Source of the DNA: Bradyrhizobium symbiodeficiens
GTDB taxonomy: Bacteria; Pseudomonadota; Alphaproteobacteria; Rhizobiales; Xanthobacteraceae
DNA: 64,000 nt
Direction: 5' to 3'
NCBI RefSeq assembly: GCF_002266465.3
Contig: NZ_CP029427.2
Span: 5,706,501 to 5,770,500, forward strand
Part shown: positions 42,153 through 50,098 of the stretch, piece by piece
How positions within the stretch are numbered: position 1 is the stretch's first letter
Layout of the letters: every line of letters begins with the position of its first letter
The notes under the pieces: generated by a model
Told to the model about the DNA's origin: nothing
The model's input: only the letters and a program-made list of their open reading frames with translations
The model's database searches: none
Made by a program: the position numbers and the translations under genes

Positions 42153-43175
42153 ATGTTGCAAACGACCAAGCGACCGGACTCTCCGGTATCCATCATCGGC
42201 GCAGGCATTGCGGGAGCCTGGCAGGCCCTGCTGTTCGCGCAGGCCGGCCATGCCGTGACCCTGCACGAGCGCGGTGACGAGGCGATGACGGATGCCACCA
42301 GCCATTGGGCCGGCGGCATGCTCGCGCCCTATTGCGAGGCCGAGGTCGCCGAACCCATCATCAGCCGCCTCGGGCTGCGCTCGCTCGATCTCTGGCGGCG
42401 CGAGCTGCCCGACACGCCGTTCAACGGCTCGCTGGTCGTCGCGCATCCGCGCGAGCGCAACGATTTCGAGCGCTTTGCGCGCATGACCGAGGACCACCGC
42501 CGGCTCGATGCCGCGGGCCTCGCCGCGCTCGAGCCCTCGCTGGAGGGCCGCTTTCGCGACGCGCTGTTCTTTCCGGCCGAGGGCCATGTCGAGCCGCGCC
42601 GCGTGCTGCCGCAGCTGCACGATCGCATCCGCGCCGCCGGCGGCACCATCAAATTCGGCAGCGACGTCACCGTGAGCGATCTCGCTGGGGATCCCGACGG
42701 CATCGTGATCGACTGCCGCGGCCTCGGCGCCCGCGAGGAGCAACCCGAGCTTCGCGGCGTCAAGGGCGAGATGATCCTGATCGAGACAGCTGAAGTGCAG
42801 TTGGCCCGCCCGGTGCGGCTGATGCACCCGCGCTGGCCGCTCTACGTGATCCCGCGCGAAGACAATCTGTTCATGCTGGGCGCGACCTCGATCGAGACCG
42901 AGGACACCGGCGTCAGCGTCCGCTCCGCGCTGGAGCTGCTGGGCGCGGCCTACACGGTGCATCCGGCGTTCGGCGAGGCCCGCATCGTCGAATTCGGCTC
43001 GGGGCTTCGTCCCGCCTTTCCCGACAATCTTCCGCGCATCGGCATTCGCGGCAGCACGATCTCCGTCAACGGCCTCTACCGCCACGGCTTCCTGATCGCG
43101 CCGGCGCTCGCCGAGCTGACGCTGCAATACGTCCAGCGCGGTCAGATCGACAACGAGGTGATGCAATGCGCGTGA
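42153..43175 (+). CDS. thiO: Glycine oxidase ThiO
   Basis: The 340-residue flavoprotein has the FAD-binding VSIIGAGIAGAW near residue 12 and DAO-fold features such as SHWAGGMLAPYCEAE, FFPAEGHVEPRRVLPQLHDR, WPLYVIPREDNLFMLGATSI and the C-terminal NGLYRHGFLIAPALAE. ThiO oxidises glycine to dehydroglycine for thiazole synthesis in aerobic bacteria. The start lies directly behind the TPP riboswitch. The last 10 bp overlap thiS. Confidence 0.93.
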   Translation: MLQTTKRPDSPVSIIGAGIAGAWQALLFAQAGHAVTLHERGDEAMTDATSHWAGGMLAPYCEAEVAEPIISRLGLRSLDLWRRELPDTPFNGSLVVAHPRERNDFERFARMTEDHRRLDAAGLAALEPSLEGRFRDALFFPAEGHVEPRRVLPQLHDRIRAAGGTIKFGSDVTVSDLAGDPDGIVIDCRGLGAREEQPELRGVKGEMILIETAEVQLARPVRLMHPRWPLYVIPREDNLFMLGATSIETEDTGVSVRSALELLGAAYTVHPAFGEARIVEFGSGLRPAFPDNLPRIGIRGSTISVNGLYRHGFLIAPALAELTLQYVQRGQIDNEVMQCA

Positions 43176-43363
43176 TCGTCAACGGCGAGCAACGCGAGAT
43201 CAATGCGGCCAGCGTCGACGCGCTGCTCTCGGAGCTCGACTACGAAGGCACTCATTTCGCCATCGCGCTGAACTACGACGTCGTGCCGAAAAGCCGCTGG
43301 GCCGAGACGAGCCTGAAGGCCGGCGACGAGATCGAGATCATCACGCCGCGGCAGGGAGGGTGA
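43166..43363 (+). CDS. thiS: Sulfur carrier protein ThiS
   Basis: The 65-residue ubiquitin-like protein ends in the required GG (TPRQGG), the site of thiocarboxylation. VNGEQREINAASVDALLSEL and VALNYD-type segment (FAIALNYDVVPKSRWAET) match the family. It overlaps thiO by 10 bp. A 100-bp repeat separates it from thiG. Confidence 0.95.
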   Translation: MRVIVNGEQREINAASVDALLSELDYEGTHFAIALNYDVVPKSRWAETSLKAGDEIEIITPRQGG

Positions 43364-43390
43364 GGATGATGTTCTCGCCAAACTCTCCGC

Positions 43391-43490
43391 TGTCATCGCC
43401 CGGCTTGACCGGGCGATCCAGTACGCCGCGGCTTTGCGATTCCAGCCGCGCAGCCGCGGCGTACTGGGTCCCCGCCTTCGCGGGGACGAC
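43391..43490. repeat. Palindromic repeat, family C, inside the thi operon
   Basis: GTCATCGCCCGGCTTGACCG with CGGGCGAT, a central pair CAGTACGCCGCGG/CCGCGGCGTACTG, and GTCCCCGCC...GCGGGGAC form three nested hairpins. It fills most of the thiS-thiG gap and would be transcribed with the operon. Confidence 0.8.
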
Positions 43491-43517
43491 AGCTACAATT
43501 GAGGAGACACCTCCCAC

Positions 43518-44300
43518 ATGGTGACCTTCTACGGCAAGACCTTCTCTTCCCGCCTCCTCATCGGCAGCGCGCTCTATCCCTCGCCTGCGATCATGCAGTC
43601 TGCGATCCGCGCCTCCGGCTCGAACATCGTCACGGTGTCGCTGCGGCGCGAATCCGCCGGCGGCAAGTCGGGCGATGCGTTCTGGAAGCTGATCCGCGAA
43701 CTCGACGTCACCGTGCTGCCGAACACCGCGGGATGCCGCAGCGTGCGCGAGGCCGTGACCACGGCAAAACTCGCGCGCGAATTGTTCGGCACGACCTGGA
43801 TCAAGCTCGAGGTCATCGCCGACAACGACACGCTGCAGCCCGATGTCGTCGGCCTGGTCGAAGCCGCCGGCATCCTGATCAAGGACGGCTTTGAAGTATT
43901 CCCCTATTGCACGGAAGATCTCTCGGTCGCGAACCGTCTGGTTGACGCCGGCTGCAAGGTCGTGATGCCGTGGGCCGCTCCGATCGGCAGTGCCAAGGGC
44001 ATCACCAATCGCGATGCCTTGAGGTTGCTGCGAGAGCGACTGCCCGACATCACGCTGGTGGTCGACGCCGGCCTGGGGGCGCCCAGCCACGCAGCCGAGG
44101 CGCTCGAGCTCGGCTATGATGCCGTGCTGCTCAACACCGCAATCGCCAAGGCTGCCGATCCCGTCGCGATGGCGAACGCCTTCCGTCTCGGCTGTGATGC
44201 CGGCCGCACCGCTTATGAAGCCGGGCTGATGAACGCCCGCGACTTCGCCTCCCCCTCCACCCCTGTCGTTGGGACACCGTTCTGGCATGCCGTATCCTGA
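43518..44300 (+). CDS. thiG: Thiazole synthase ThiG
   Basis: The 260-residue TIM-barrel protein carries the Schiff-base lysine in GTTWIKLEVI (Lys96) and other family segments: LPNTAGCRSVREAVTTAKLA, EVFPYCTEDLSVANRLVDAG, VVDAGLGAPSHAAEALELG and VLLNTAIAKAADPVAMANAF. It joins deoxyxylulose phosphate, dehydroglycine and ThiS thiocarboxylate into the thiazole moiety. GAGGAGACACC precedes the start. It overlaps thiE by 14 bp. Confidence 0.95.
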   Translation: MVTFYGKTFSSRLLIGSALYPSPAIMQSAIRASGSNIVTVSLRRESAGGKSGDAFWKLIRELDVTVLPNTAGCRSVREAVTTAKLARELFGTTWIKLEVIADNDTLQPDVVGLVEAAGILIKDGFEVFPYCTEDLSVANRLVDAGCKVVMPWAAPIGSAKGITNRDALRLLRERLPDITLVVDAGLGAPSHAAEALELGYDAVLLNTAIAKAADPVAMANAFRLGCDAGRTAYEAGLMNARDFASPSTPVVGTPFWHAVS

Positions 44301-44895
44301 TCGATTCTATCCCGTCGTCGACAGCCTCGCCTGGGTCGAGCGCCTGACCAAGCTCGGCGTCGGCACCATCCAGCTGCGCGCGAAAGATCTCGACGACGGG
44401 CAGGCCTTGCAGATGGTCACCGACGCACTGGCGATCACGAACGGCACACAAGCCAAGCTGGTCGTGAACGACTATTGGCGCGCCGCGATCGTCGCCGACG
44501 CAAAATATCTGCATCTCGGCCAGGAGGATCTGGCCGAAGCCGACCTCAAGGCGATCCGCGAAGCCGGCCTCTCGCTCGGCATCTCCACCCATGATGACGC
44601 CGAGCTTGAAACTGCACTCGCCGCCAAGCCCGACTACGTCGCGCTCGGCCCGATCTTCTTCACCACGCTCAAATCGATGCGCTTCGAGCCACAGGGCATT
44701 CCGAAGATCACGGAGTGGAAGAAGCGTATCGGCGCCATCCCGCTGGTCGCGATCGGCGGCATCAAGTTCGAGCACGCCGCGGAGATCTTCGCCGCCGGCG
44801 CGGATTCGATCGCGGTGGTCAGCGACGTCACCCAGAATGCCGACCCGGATGCGCGGGTCAAACAATGGCTTGGCGATTCCGCCAAAGCCGCCTGA
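44287..44895 (+). CDS. thiE: Thiamine phosphate synthase ThiE
   Basis: ATG 44287 gives 202 residues with the ThiE TIM-barrel pattern: GTIQLRAKDL (RxK of the phosphate site), KLVVNDYW, YLHLGQEDL, SLGISTHDDAE, DYVALGPIFFTTLK and LVAIGGIKFEHA. It couples HMP-PP with thiazole phosphate to give thiamine phosphate. The start overlaps the end of thiG, and thiC follows after 24 bp. The enzyme is of the shorter, rhizobial form; motifs needed for catalysis appear intact. Confidence 0.92.
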   Translation: MPYPDRFYPVVDSLAWVERLTKLGVGTIQLRAKDLDDGQALQMVTDALAITNGTQAKLVVNDYWRAAIVADAKYLHLGQEDLAEADLKAIREAGLSLGISTHDDAELETALAAKPDYVALGPIFFTTLKSMRFEPQGIPKITEWKKRIGAIPLVAIGGIKFEHAAEIFAAGADSIAVVSDVTQNADPDARVKQWLGDSAKAA

Positions 44896-44919
44896 ACCAG
44901 AAATACACCGGAGGATCCC

Positions 44920-46818
44920 ATGAACATCCGCTCCAACCCCGACAAAACCGTCCCCGCCGTCACCACCGGCCCGCTGCCCTCCTCGCGAAAGATCTTCGCA
45001 TCCCCCGACGCCGCGCCGGATCTGCGCGTGCCCCTGCGCGAGATCATCCTGTCCGAAGGCGCCGGCGAGCCGAACCTGCCGGTGTACGACACCTCCGGCC
45101 CCTACACCGATCCGTCCGTGACGATCGATGTCAACGCCGGCCTTGCCCGCAACCGCAAAGCCTGGGTGCTGGAGCGCGGCGGCGTCGAGGAATATCAGGG
45201 CCGGCAGATCAAGCCGGAGGACAATGGCAGCGTCTCCACCGACAAGGCCGCGCGCGCGTTCAGCGCCTATCACCAGCCGCTGCGCGGCCTCGACGGCCAC
45301 AAGATCACCCAGCTCGAATTCGCCCGCGCCGGCATCATCACCAAGGAGATGATCTACGTCGCCGCCCGCGAAAATCTCGGCCGCAAGGAGCAGTTGGAGC
45401 GCGCCGAGGCAGCACTCGCCGACGGCGAAAGCTTTGGCGCCGAAGTCCCCGCCTTCATCACGCCGGAGTTCGTCCGCTCCGAGATCGCGCGCGGCCGCGC
45501 CATCATCCCCTGCAACATCAACCACAGTGAACTCGAGCCGATGATCATCGGCCGCAACTTCCTGACCAAGATCAACGCCAATATCGGCAACTCCGCCGTG
45601 ACGTCGTCGGTCGAGGAAGAGGTCGAGAAGATGGTGTGGGCGATCCGCTGGGGCGCCGACACCGTGATGGACCTCTCGACCGGCCGCAACATCCACACCA
45701 CCCGCGAATGGATCCTGCGCAACTCGCCGGTGCCGATCGGCACCGTGCCGATCTACCAGGCGCTGGAGAAGTGCAACGGCGATCCGGTGCAGCTGACCTG
45801 GGAGCTCTACAAGGACACGCTGATCGAGCAGTGCGAGCAGGGCGTCGACTATTTCACCATCCACGCCGGCGTGCGCCTGCAATACATCCACCTCACCGCC
45901 AGCCGCGTCACCGGCATTGTCAGCCGCGGCGGCTCGATCATGGCGAAGTGGTGCCTGGCGCATCACAAGGAAAGCTTCCTCTACACCCATTTCGACGAGA
46001 TCTGCGACCTCATGCGCAAGTATGACGTCTCGTTCTCGCTCGGCGACGGCCTGCGCCCCGGCTCGATTGCGGACGCCAACGACCGCGCCCAGTTCGCGGA
46101 GCTGGAGACGCTCGGCGAGCTCACAAAGATCGCGTGGGACAAGGGCTGCCAGGTCATGATCGAAGGCCCCGGCCACGTGCCGATGCACAAGATCAAGATC
46201 AACATGGACAAGCAGCTCAAGGAGTGCGGCGAAGCCCCCTTCTACACGCTCGGACCCCTGACCACCGACATCGCGCCGGGCTATGACCACATCACCTCAG
46301 GCATCGGCGCGGCCATGATCGGCTGGTTCGGCTGCGCCATGCTCTGCTACGTCACGCCGAAGGAGCATCTCGGCCTCCCTGATCGCAACGACGTCAAGGT
46401 CGGCGTCATCACCTACAAGATCGCCGCCCACGCCTCCGACCTCGCCAAAGGCCACCCGGCAGCCCAACTGCGCGACGACGCCCTCTCCCGCGCCCGTTTC
46501 GACTTCCGCTGGAGCGACCAGTTCAACCTCGGCCTCGACCCCGAGACCGCGAAAAACTTCCACGACGAGACCCTGCCGAAGGAAGCCCACAAGGTCGCCC
46601 ATTTCTGCTCGATGTGCGGCCCGAAATTCTGCTCGATGAAGATCACGCAGGACGTGCGGGATTATGCCGCGACGCTGAATGATCCGAACAGCGTGGGCAT
46701 GTCGATGAGCGGCACGGCCGAGGACGGCATGAAGCAGATGAGTGCGAAGTTCAAGGAGATGGGCGAGAGCTTGTACCTGGATGCGGAGAAGGTGAAGGAG
46801 AGTAATCGGGTGTTGTGA
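44920..46818 (+). CDS. thiC: Phosphomethylpyrimidine synthase ThiC
   Basis: The 632-residue radical-SAM enzyme converts aminoimidazole ribotide to HMP phosphate. The C-terminal iron-sulfur motif CSMCGPKFCSM (CX2CX4C) is intact. Other conserved parts include KIDANIGNSAVTSS-type KINANIGNSAVTSSVEEEVE, GADTVMDLSTG, DYFTIHAGV, SYLRPGS-like GDGLRPGSIADAND and LTTDIAPGYDHITSGIGAA. GGAGGATCCC precedes the start. It ends the thi operon; thiD and thiL are not in the window. Confidence 0.97.
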   Translation: MNIRSNPDKTVPAVTTGPLPSSRKIFASPDAAPDLRVPLREIILSEGAGEPNLPVYDTSGPYTDPSVTIDVNAGLARNRKAWVLERGGVEEYQGRQIKPEDNGSVSTDKAARAFSAYHQPLRGLDGHKITQLEFARAGIITKEMIYVAARENLGRKEQLERAEAALADGESFGAEVPAFITPEFVRSEIARGRAIIPCNINHSELEPMIIGRNFLTKINANIGNSAVTSSVEEEVEKMVWAIRWGADTVMDLSTGRNIHTTREWILRNSPVPIGTVPIYQALEKCNGDPVQLTWELYKDTLIEQCEQGVDYFTIHAGVRLQYIHLTASRVTGIVSRGGSIMAKWCLAHHKESFLYTHFDEICDLMRKYDVSFSLGDGLRPGSIADANDRAQFAELETLGELTKIAWDKGCQVMIEGPGHVPMHKIKINMDKQLKECGEAPFYTLGPLTTDIAPGYDHITSGIGAAMIGWFGCAMLCYVTPKEHLGLPDRNDVKVGVITYKIAAHASDLAKGHPAAQLRDDALSRARFDFRWSDQFNLGLDPETAKNFHDETLPKEAHKVAHFCSMCGPKFCSMKITQDVRDYAATLNDPNSVGMSMSGTAEDGMKQMSAKFKEMGESLYLDAEKVKESNRVL

Positions 46819-46861
46819 GGGCGCCGGCTGCGCCTGATATTGGCCTACCAGCAGTAGCACA

Positions 46862-46889
46862 CGCCGGGCTGGTCCTCACCAGCCCGGCG
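46862..46889 (+). terminator. Perfect 12-bp hairpin after thiC
   Basis: CGCCGGGCTGGT pairs exactly with ACCAGCCCGGCG around a CCTC loop, 43 bp after the thiC stop. No T-run follows; it probably ends or stabilises the thi transcript. The low-GC cassette begins just beyond it. Confidence 0.6.
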
Positions 46890-46956
46890 CGCGATTCTAC
46901 TGGGCGTTGAGCATCGTGTTTGATAGAACGTCGTCGATACGATAGGGGCATTCGCT

Positions 46957-48114
46957 TTGATAGTCACACATCTCGCCATAAAGAACTGGCGAAACTTCCG
47001 CAGTTCAGAAGTGGAATTGACAGATCGTGTCTTTATCCTTGGCGCGAATGCGTCTGGAAAATCCAACTTTCTCGACGTCTTTCGCTTTCTGCGAGATGTC
47101 TGCTCCCCTCAAGGTGGCGGATTACAAAAGGCTATTCAATCTCGCGGAGGTCTCTCCAAGGTTAGATGTTTATCCGCAAGACAGAACCCTCATATCGAGA
47201 TCGACGTAACGCTCAAACCGTCCTCGGAGTCGAGCGAAAGTTGGCGCTACATACTCTCTATTGCCCAAGAGCCCCGCGGCTTTCGTCGACCGATCGTTCA
47301 GAAGGAGATTGTTTATAGGGACGGGCACAAGATACTTGAGCGACCTGACAGCGACGACGAAGGGGATCCTGAGAGGCTGATCCAAACCCACATTGAGCAG
47401 GTCAACAACAACGTCGAATTTCGAGAAGTGGCGAGGTTCTTTGCATCGACGACTTACCTTCATCTCGTTCCACAACTACTCCGGTTCAATGACGAAATTC
47501 AGGGACGGACGATCGAGACGGACCCATTTGGTCAAGGCTTCCTCGACCGCGTCGCTAAAACTACGCCGCGATCACAGAAAAGCCGCCTCAGCCGAATCGA
47601 ACGCGCCTTAAAAATTGCAGTTCCTAACCTTGAGCAACTTAAGTTCGAGCGCGATGAAGCAACCGGACGACCGCACCTTGCGGCGCTTTACAAGCACTGG
47701 CGCGCAAACGCTGGCTGGCAAAGAGAAGATCAATTTTCTGACGGTACACTACGGCTCATAGGTCTTCTCTGGGCTCTCCTCGAGGACGACGCACTGCTCT
47801 TGCTTGAGGAGCCTGAACTATCGCTAAATTCTGCGATCGTCTCGAAACTTGCCCCCTTGATTTATCGACTTCAACGGCAGAGACGTCGGCAGGTGATCAT
47901 CAGCACTCACAGTGTAGATTTGCTCTCTGACTCGGGCATAGCTGCTGAAGAGGTAATCCTTTTGGACACATCCGGCGAGGCAACCAGAGCCGTGAACCTT
48001 CGCGAGGTTTCTGACGCATATCAACTAATCAAATCTGGCTTCCCAGTAAGCGAAGCCGTTCTTCCCAAAACTGCCCCGGCGCAGATAGATCTATTCGCGC
48101 AAGTAGATGACTGA
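46957..48114 (+). CDS. OLD/ABC-type AAA ATPase (COG4637-like), putative defence gene
   Basis: The 385-residue protein starts at TTG 46957 (AGGGG upstream; no ATG in range) with LIVTHLAIKNWRNFRSSEVE, the standard opening of RecF/OLD/SMC-like ATPases. Walker A GANASGKSN spans residues 29-37, a signature-like FSDGTLRLIGLLWAL lies near 260, Walker B ALLLLEEPELSLN near 279-291 and the switch ISTHSVDLLSD near 314-324. The middle (100-250) would be the coiled-coil or specificity insert. Its last 8 bp overlap a TOPRIM-like gene. Hand-counted base samples are about 47-50% GC against about 62% in thiC, and codon use differs, so recent acquisition is likely. Paired ATPase/TOPRIM genes elsewhere (RloA-RloB, AriA-AriB, OLD) act in phage defence; that role here is inferred. 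Confidence 0.8.
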   Translation: MIVTHLAIKNWRNFRSSEVELTDRVFILGANASGKSNFLDVFRFLRDVCSPQGGGLQKAIQSRGGLSKVRCLSARQNPHIEIDVTLKPSSESSESWRYILSIAQEPRGFRRPIVQKEIVYRDGHKILERPDSDDEGDPERLIQTHIEQVNNNVEFREVARFFASTTYLHLVPQLLRFNDEIQGRTIETDPFGQGFLDRVAKTTPRSQKSRLSRIERALKIAVPNLEQLKFERDEATGRPHLAALYKHWRANAGWQREDQFSDGTLRLIGLLWALLEDDALLLLEEPELSLNSAIVSKLAPLIYRLQRQRRRQVIISTHSVDLLSDSGIAAEEVILLDTSGEATRAVNLREVSDAYQLIKSGFPVSEAVLPKTAPAQIDLFAQVDD

Positions 48115-48703
48115 TATCATATTGTTTTCTGAGGACGCGCTTATCGAGCAGGCGGCTCAGAAGATCATCGCCCGCGAAAATCCAAGGCTGATAGTGTCCA
48201 ACCTGATGGGTCGGCGCGGGTTTTCATATTTTCAGAGTCGCGTTGATCAAATTCGCAGATCGGCAACGTCGCTGAAGTTTCTGGTATTCTTGGACGGCGA
48301 CGTGCTAGGGGCTACCTGCCCGAGCTATGCGATTAGTCGATGGTTTCAGAACTCGCAACCAAAGAACATATACGTACGGTTTGCATTTCATGAGGTTGAA
48401 AGTTGGCTACTTGCAGATCGGCACAATCTTGCAGAATTTTTGAACGTGCCGATTGGGGCAGTACCGGTGGTTACAGACGCCGATCGGAACGCTAAAGAGA
48501 CTCTAATTCAGCTTGCACGTCGTAGTCGTAGCCGCGAAATAGTCCAAGATATGGTTCCTGCGCCAGGATTCACCTCACCAGTGGGACCGGCCTATAATTC
48601 GCGCGTGTCCAAGTTTATACAGACCAGTTGGGACGTCGGAACAGCCGCTCAAAGTAATTCAAGCTTGGCGCGTGCATGCAGACGAGTTGCGGCGATCAGG
48701 TAG
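48107..48703 (+). CDS. TOPRIM/DUF4276-like protein, partner of the AAA ATPase
   Basis: The 198-residue protein shows the acidic pattern of a small TOPRIM or DUF4276 domain: Glu9 in LFSEDALIE, the DxD-type pair Asp63 and Asp65 in VFLDGDVLGAT, and Glu96/Glu98 with Trp100 and Asp104 in HEVESWLLAD. A C-terminal segment GPAYNSRVSKFIQTSW and SSLARACRRV also resembles DUF4276 proteins, which often sit beside COG4637 ATPases. These residues could bind magnesium for nuclease activity. The start overlaps the ATPase gene by 8 bp. Base composition is low like its partner. The C-terminus abuts the mug gene after 21 bp. Confidence 0.72.
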   Translation: MTDIILFSEDALIEQAAQKIIARENPRLIVSNLMGRRGFSYFQSRVDQIRRSATSLKFLVFLDGDVLGATCPSYAISRWFQNSQPKNIYVRFAFHEVESWLLADRHNLAEFLNVPIGAVPVVTDADRNAKETLIQLARRSRSREIVQDMVPAPGFTSPVGPAYNSRVSKFIQTSWDVGTAAQSNSSLARACRRVAAIR

Positions 48704-48724
48704 CCCTGAGTACGGACACCCGAT

Positions 48725-49267
48725 TTGGCTAACACTGGGATCCACCGCCTCCCCGACCAACTCCGCCCAAACCTCCGCCTCGTCTTCGTCGGCACCGCCG
48801 CCTCGACGCGCTCGGCCGAACTCGGGCATTACTACGCCCATCCCGGCAACCGCTTCTGGCGCGCGCTGCATGAGGCCGGGATCACGCCGCGGCGCTATCA
48901 GCCAGGCGAATTCGCGTCGCTGATCGAGCTTGGGATCGGCTTCACCGATCTCTCCAAGACGGGCGCGGGAATGGATCACCAGATCGCAGCGGAGACGATC
49001 GACGTGCCGGGCTTCAGGGCGAAGATGGAGACGTACCGGCCGCGAACGATTGCGTTCACGAGCAAGAAGGCGGCGAGCTTGTTCTACGGCCGGCCGTCAA
49101 CGGCGATTAGGCTGGGGCGGCAGATGCGCAATGAGGATTTGCCGGAGATCTTTGTGCTGCCCTCGCCGTCGGGCGCGGCGTCCGGGCATTGGACGCTGGA
49201 GCCGTGGCGGGAGCTTGCGGCGTGGATCGCTGCACTCGACGCACAACGCCCACAGACCTCATCCTGA
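48725..49267 (+). CDS. mug: G/U mismatch-specific uracil-DNA glycosylase, Mug/TDG family (TTG start)
   Basis: The 180-residue product contains the family core: LRPNLRLVFVGTAASTRSAE, GHYYAHPGNRFWRALHEAGI, IGFTDLSKTGAGMD, and FVLPSPSGAASGHW at the active-site end. Mug removes uracil opposite guanine. The only in-frame start is TTG 48725, just after a stop at 48707, with no good ribosome site; ordinary Mug proteins start similarly close to the LPD..L motif. The start lies 21 bp after the TOPRIM-like gene, so the acquired cassette has probably replaced the native promoter or first codons. Neighbouring bases return to high GC within the gene. Confidence 0.82.
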   Translation: MANTGIHRLPDQLRPNLRLVFVGTAASTRSAELGHYYAHPGNRFWRALHEAGITPRRYQPGEFASLIELGIGFTDLSKTGAGMDHQIAAETIDVPGFRAKMETYRPRTIAFTSKKAASLFYGRPSTAIRLGRQMRNEDLPEIFVLPSPSGAASGHWTLEPWRELAAWIAALDAQRPQTSS

Positions 49268-49299
49268 GGAGACCGCAAAGCGGTCGTCTCGAAGGATGG
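49257..49299. repeat. Half copy of palindromic repeat family B
   Basis: CCTCATCCTGAGGAGACCGC followed by GGTCGTCTCGAAGGATGG is the right half of the element. It overlaps the last codons of mug, so the C-terminal Thr-Ser-Ser of Mug is encoded by the repeat. Confidence 0.8.
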
Positions 49300-49370
49300 C
49301 CGCGGGCGAGATGCGGGCCTGCATGGTTCGAGACGGCGCTTCGCGCCTCCGCACCATGAGGGTCTAGCTT

Positions 49371-49475
49371 CGTAGGGTGGGCAAAGGCGCGTCAGCGCCG
49401 TGCCCACGATTTGTCCGTGAGTCCCGGCAGTGCGTGGGCACGGCGCGCGAAGGGCGCGCCTTTGCCCACCCTACG
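49371..49475. repeat. Inverted repeat, family D
   Basis: CGTAGGGTGGGCAAAGGCGC at the left is mirrored by GCGCCTTTGCCCACCCTACG at the right, with GCCGTGCCCAC/GTGGGCACGGC as an inner arm. A second copy lies at 51528-51625. With the family-B half it fills the 219-bp gap between mug and the VOC gene. Confidence 0.85.
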
Positions 49476-49486
49476 GCCGTCGGTCC

Positions 49487-49924
49487 TCACCCCGCATAGG
49501 CCTTGTCGAGGTCCGCGATCACGATCTTCCGCATCCCCATCATCGCCTGCATGACGCGGTTGGCCTTGGTCCTATCGTGGTCGCCGAGATAGCGGCCGAG
49601 CGCCGATGGCACTACCTGCCAGGACAGGCCGAACTTGTCCTTGAGCCAGCCGCAGCGGGACTCTTCACCGCCGTCCGCAATCAACCGGCTCCAGAAATAG
49701 TCGACTTCCGCTTGCGTCTCCACGCTGATGAAGAACGACACCGCTTCGTTGAACTTGTATTGCGGCCCGCCGTTGAGCGCGTGGAAGCGCTGGCCCTCGA
49801 GCTCGAACACCGCCATGAAGTCGCTGACGGTCTCGACCTCAGCGTTGGGGAACACCGATTTGTAGAAGGCGACAGCCTCCTGAACGTTGTTGTCGAACCA
49901 GAGAAACGGCGTGATTGACGTCAT
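49487..49924 (-). CDS. VOC family protein, PhnB-like
   Basis: ATG 49924 (after AAAGGAGTGAG) gives 145 residues. MTSITPFLWFDNNVQEAVAF, YKSVFPNAEV and ADGGEESRCGWLKDKFGLSW with QVVPSAL are the pattern of PhnB/3-demethylubiquinone-like VOC proteins (glyoxalase fold). This subfamily usually lacks a known enzymatic role. Its gene is isolated, with a family-D repeat at its 3' side. Confidence 0.88.
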   Translation of the reverse strand: MTSITPFLWFDNNVQEAVAFYKSVFPNAEVETVSDFMAVFELEGQRFHALNGGPQYKFNEAVSFFISVETQAEVDYFWSRLIADGGEESRCGWLKDKFGLSWQVVPSALGRYLGDHDRTKANRVMQAMMGMRKIVIADLDKAYAG

Positions 49925-50098
49925 GAACTCACTCCTTTTGCCTCGGGGCGGGACGCGCGACACCCGCATCATCGCTCCAAGGACGAGCGGCGGAACGGTG
50001 TTCCGACACGGGCGCCGGATTTTTTACGGCGTCCGCCGTCGGAACCCGCGCCGGCCATCCGTCCTTCGAATGCGACACCTGATACCCCGGAGCCCCCG

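Noticed and set aside
44131..46290. 719-codon minus-strand frame opposite thiE and thiC
   Set aside because: Antisense to two well-supported thi genes and without any recognisable domain.
48107..48703. Toxin-antitoxin interpretation of the ATPase/TOPRIM pair
   Set aside because: Both genes are larger than usual toxin-antitoxin pairs, the first is a full ATPase and neither shows a DNA-binding antitoxin domain.
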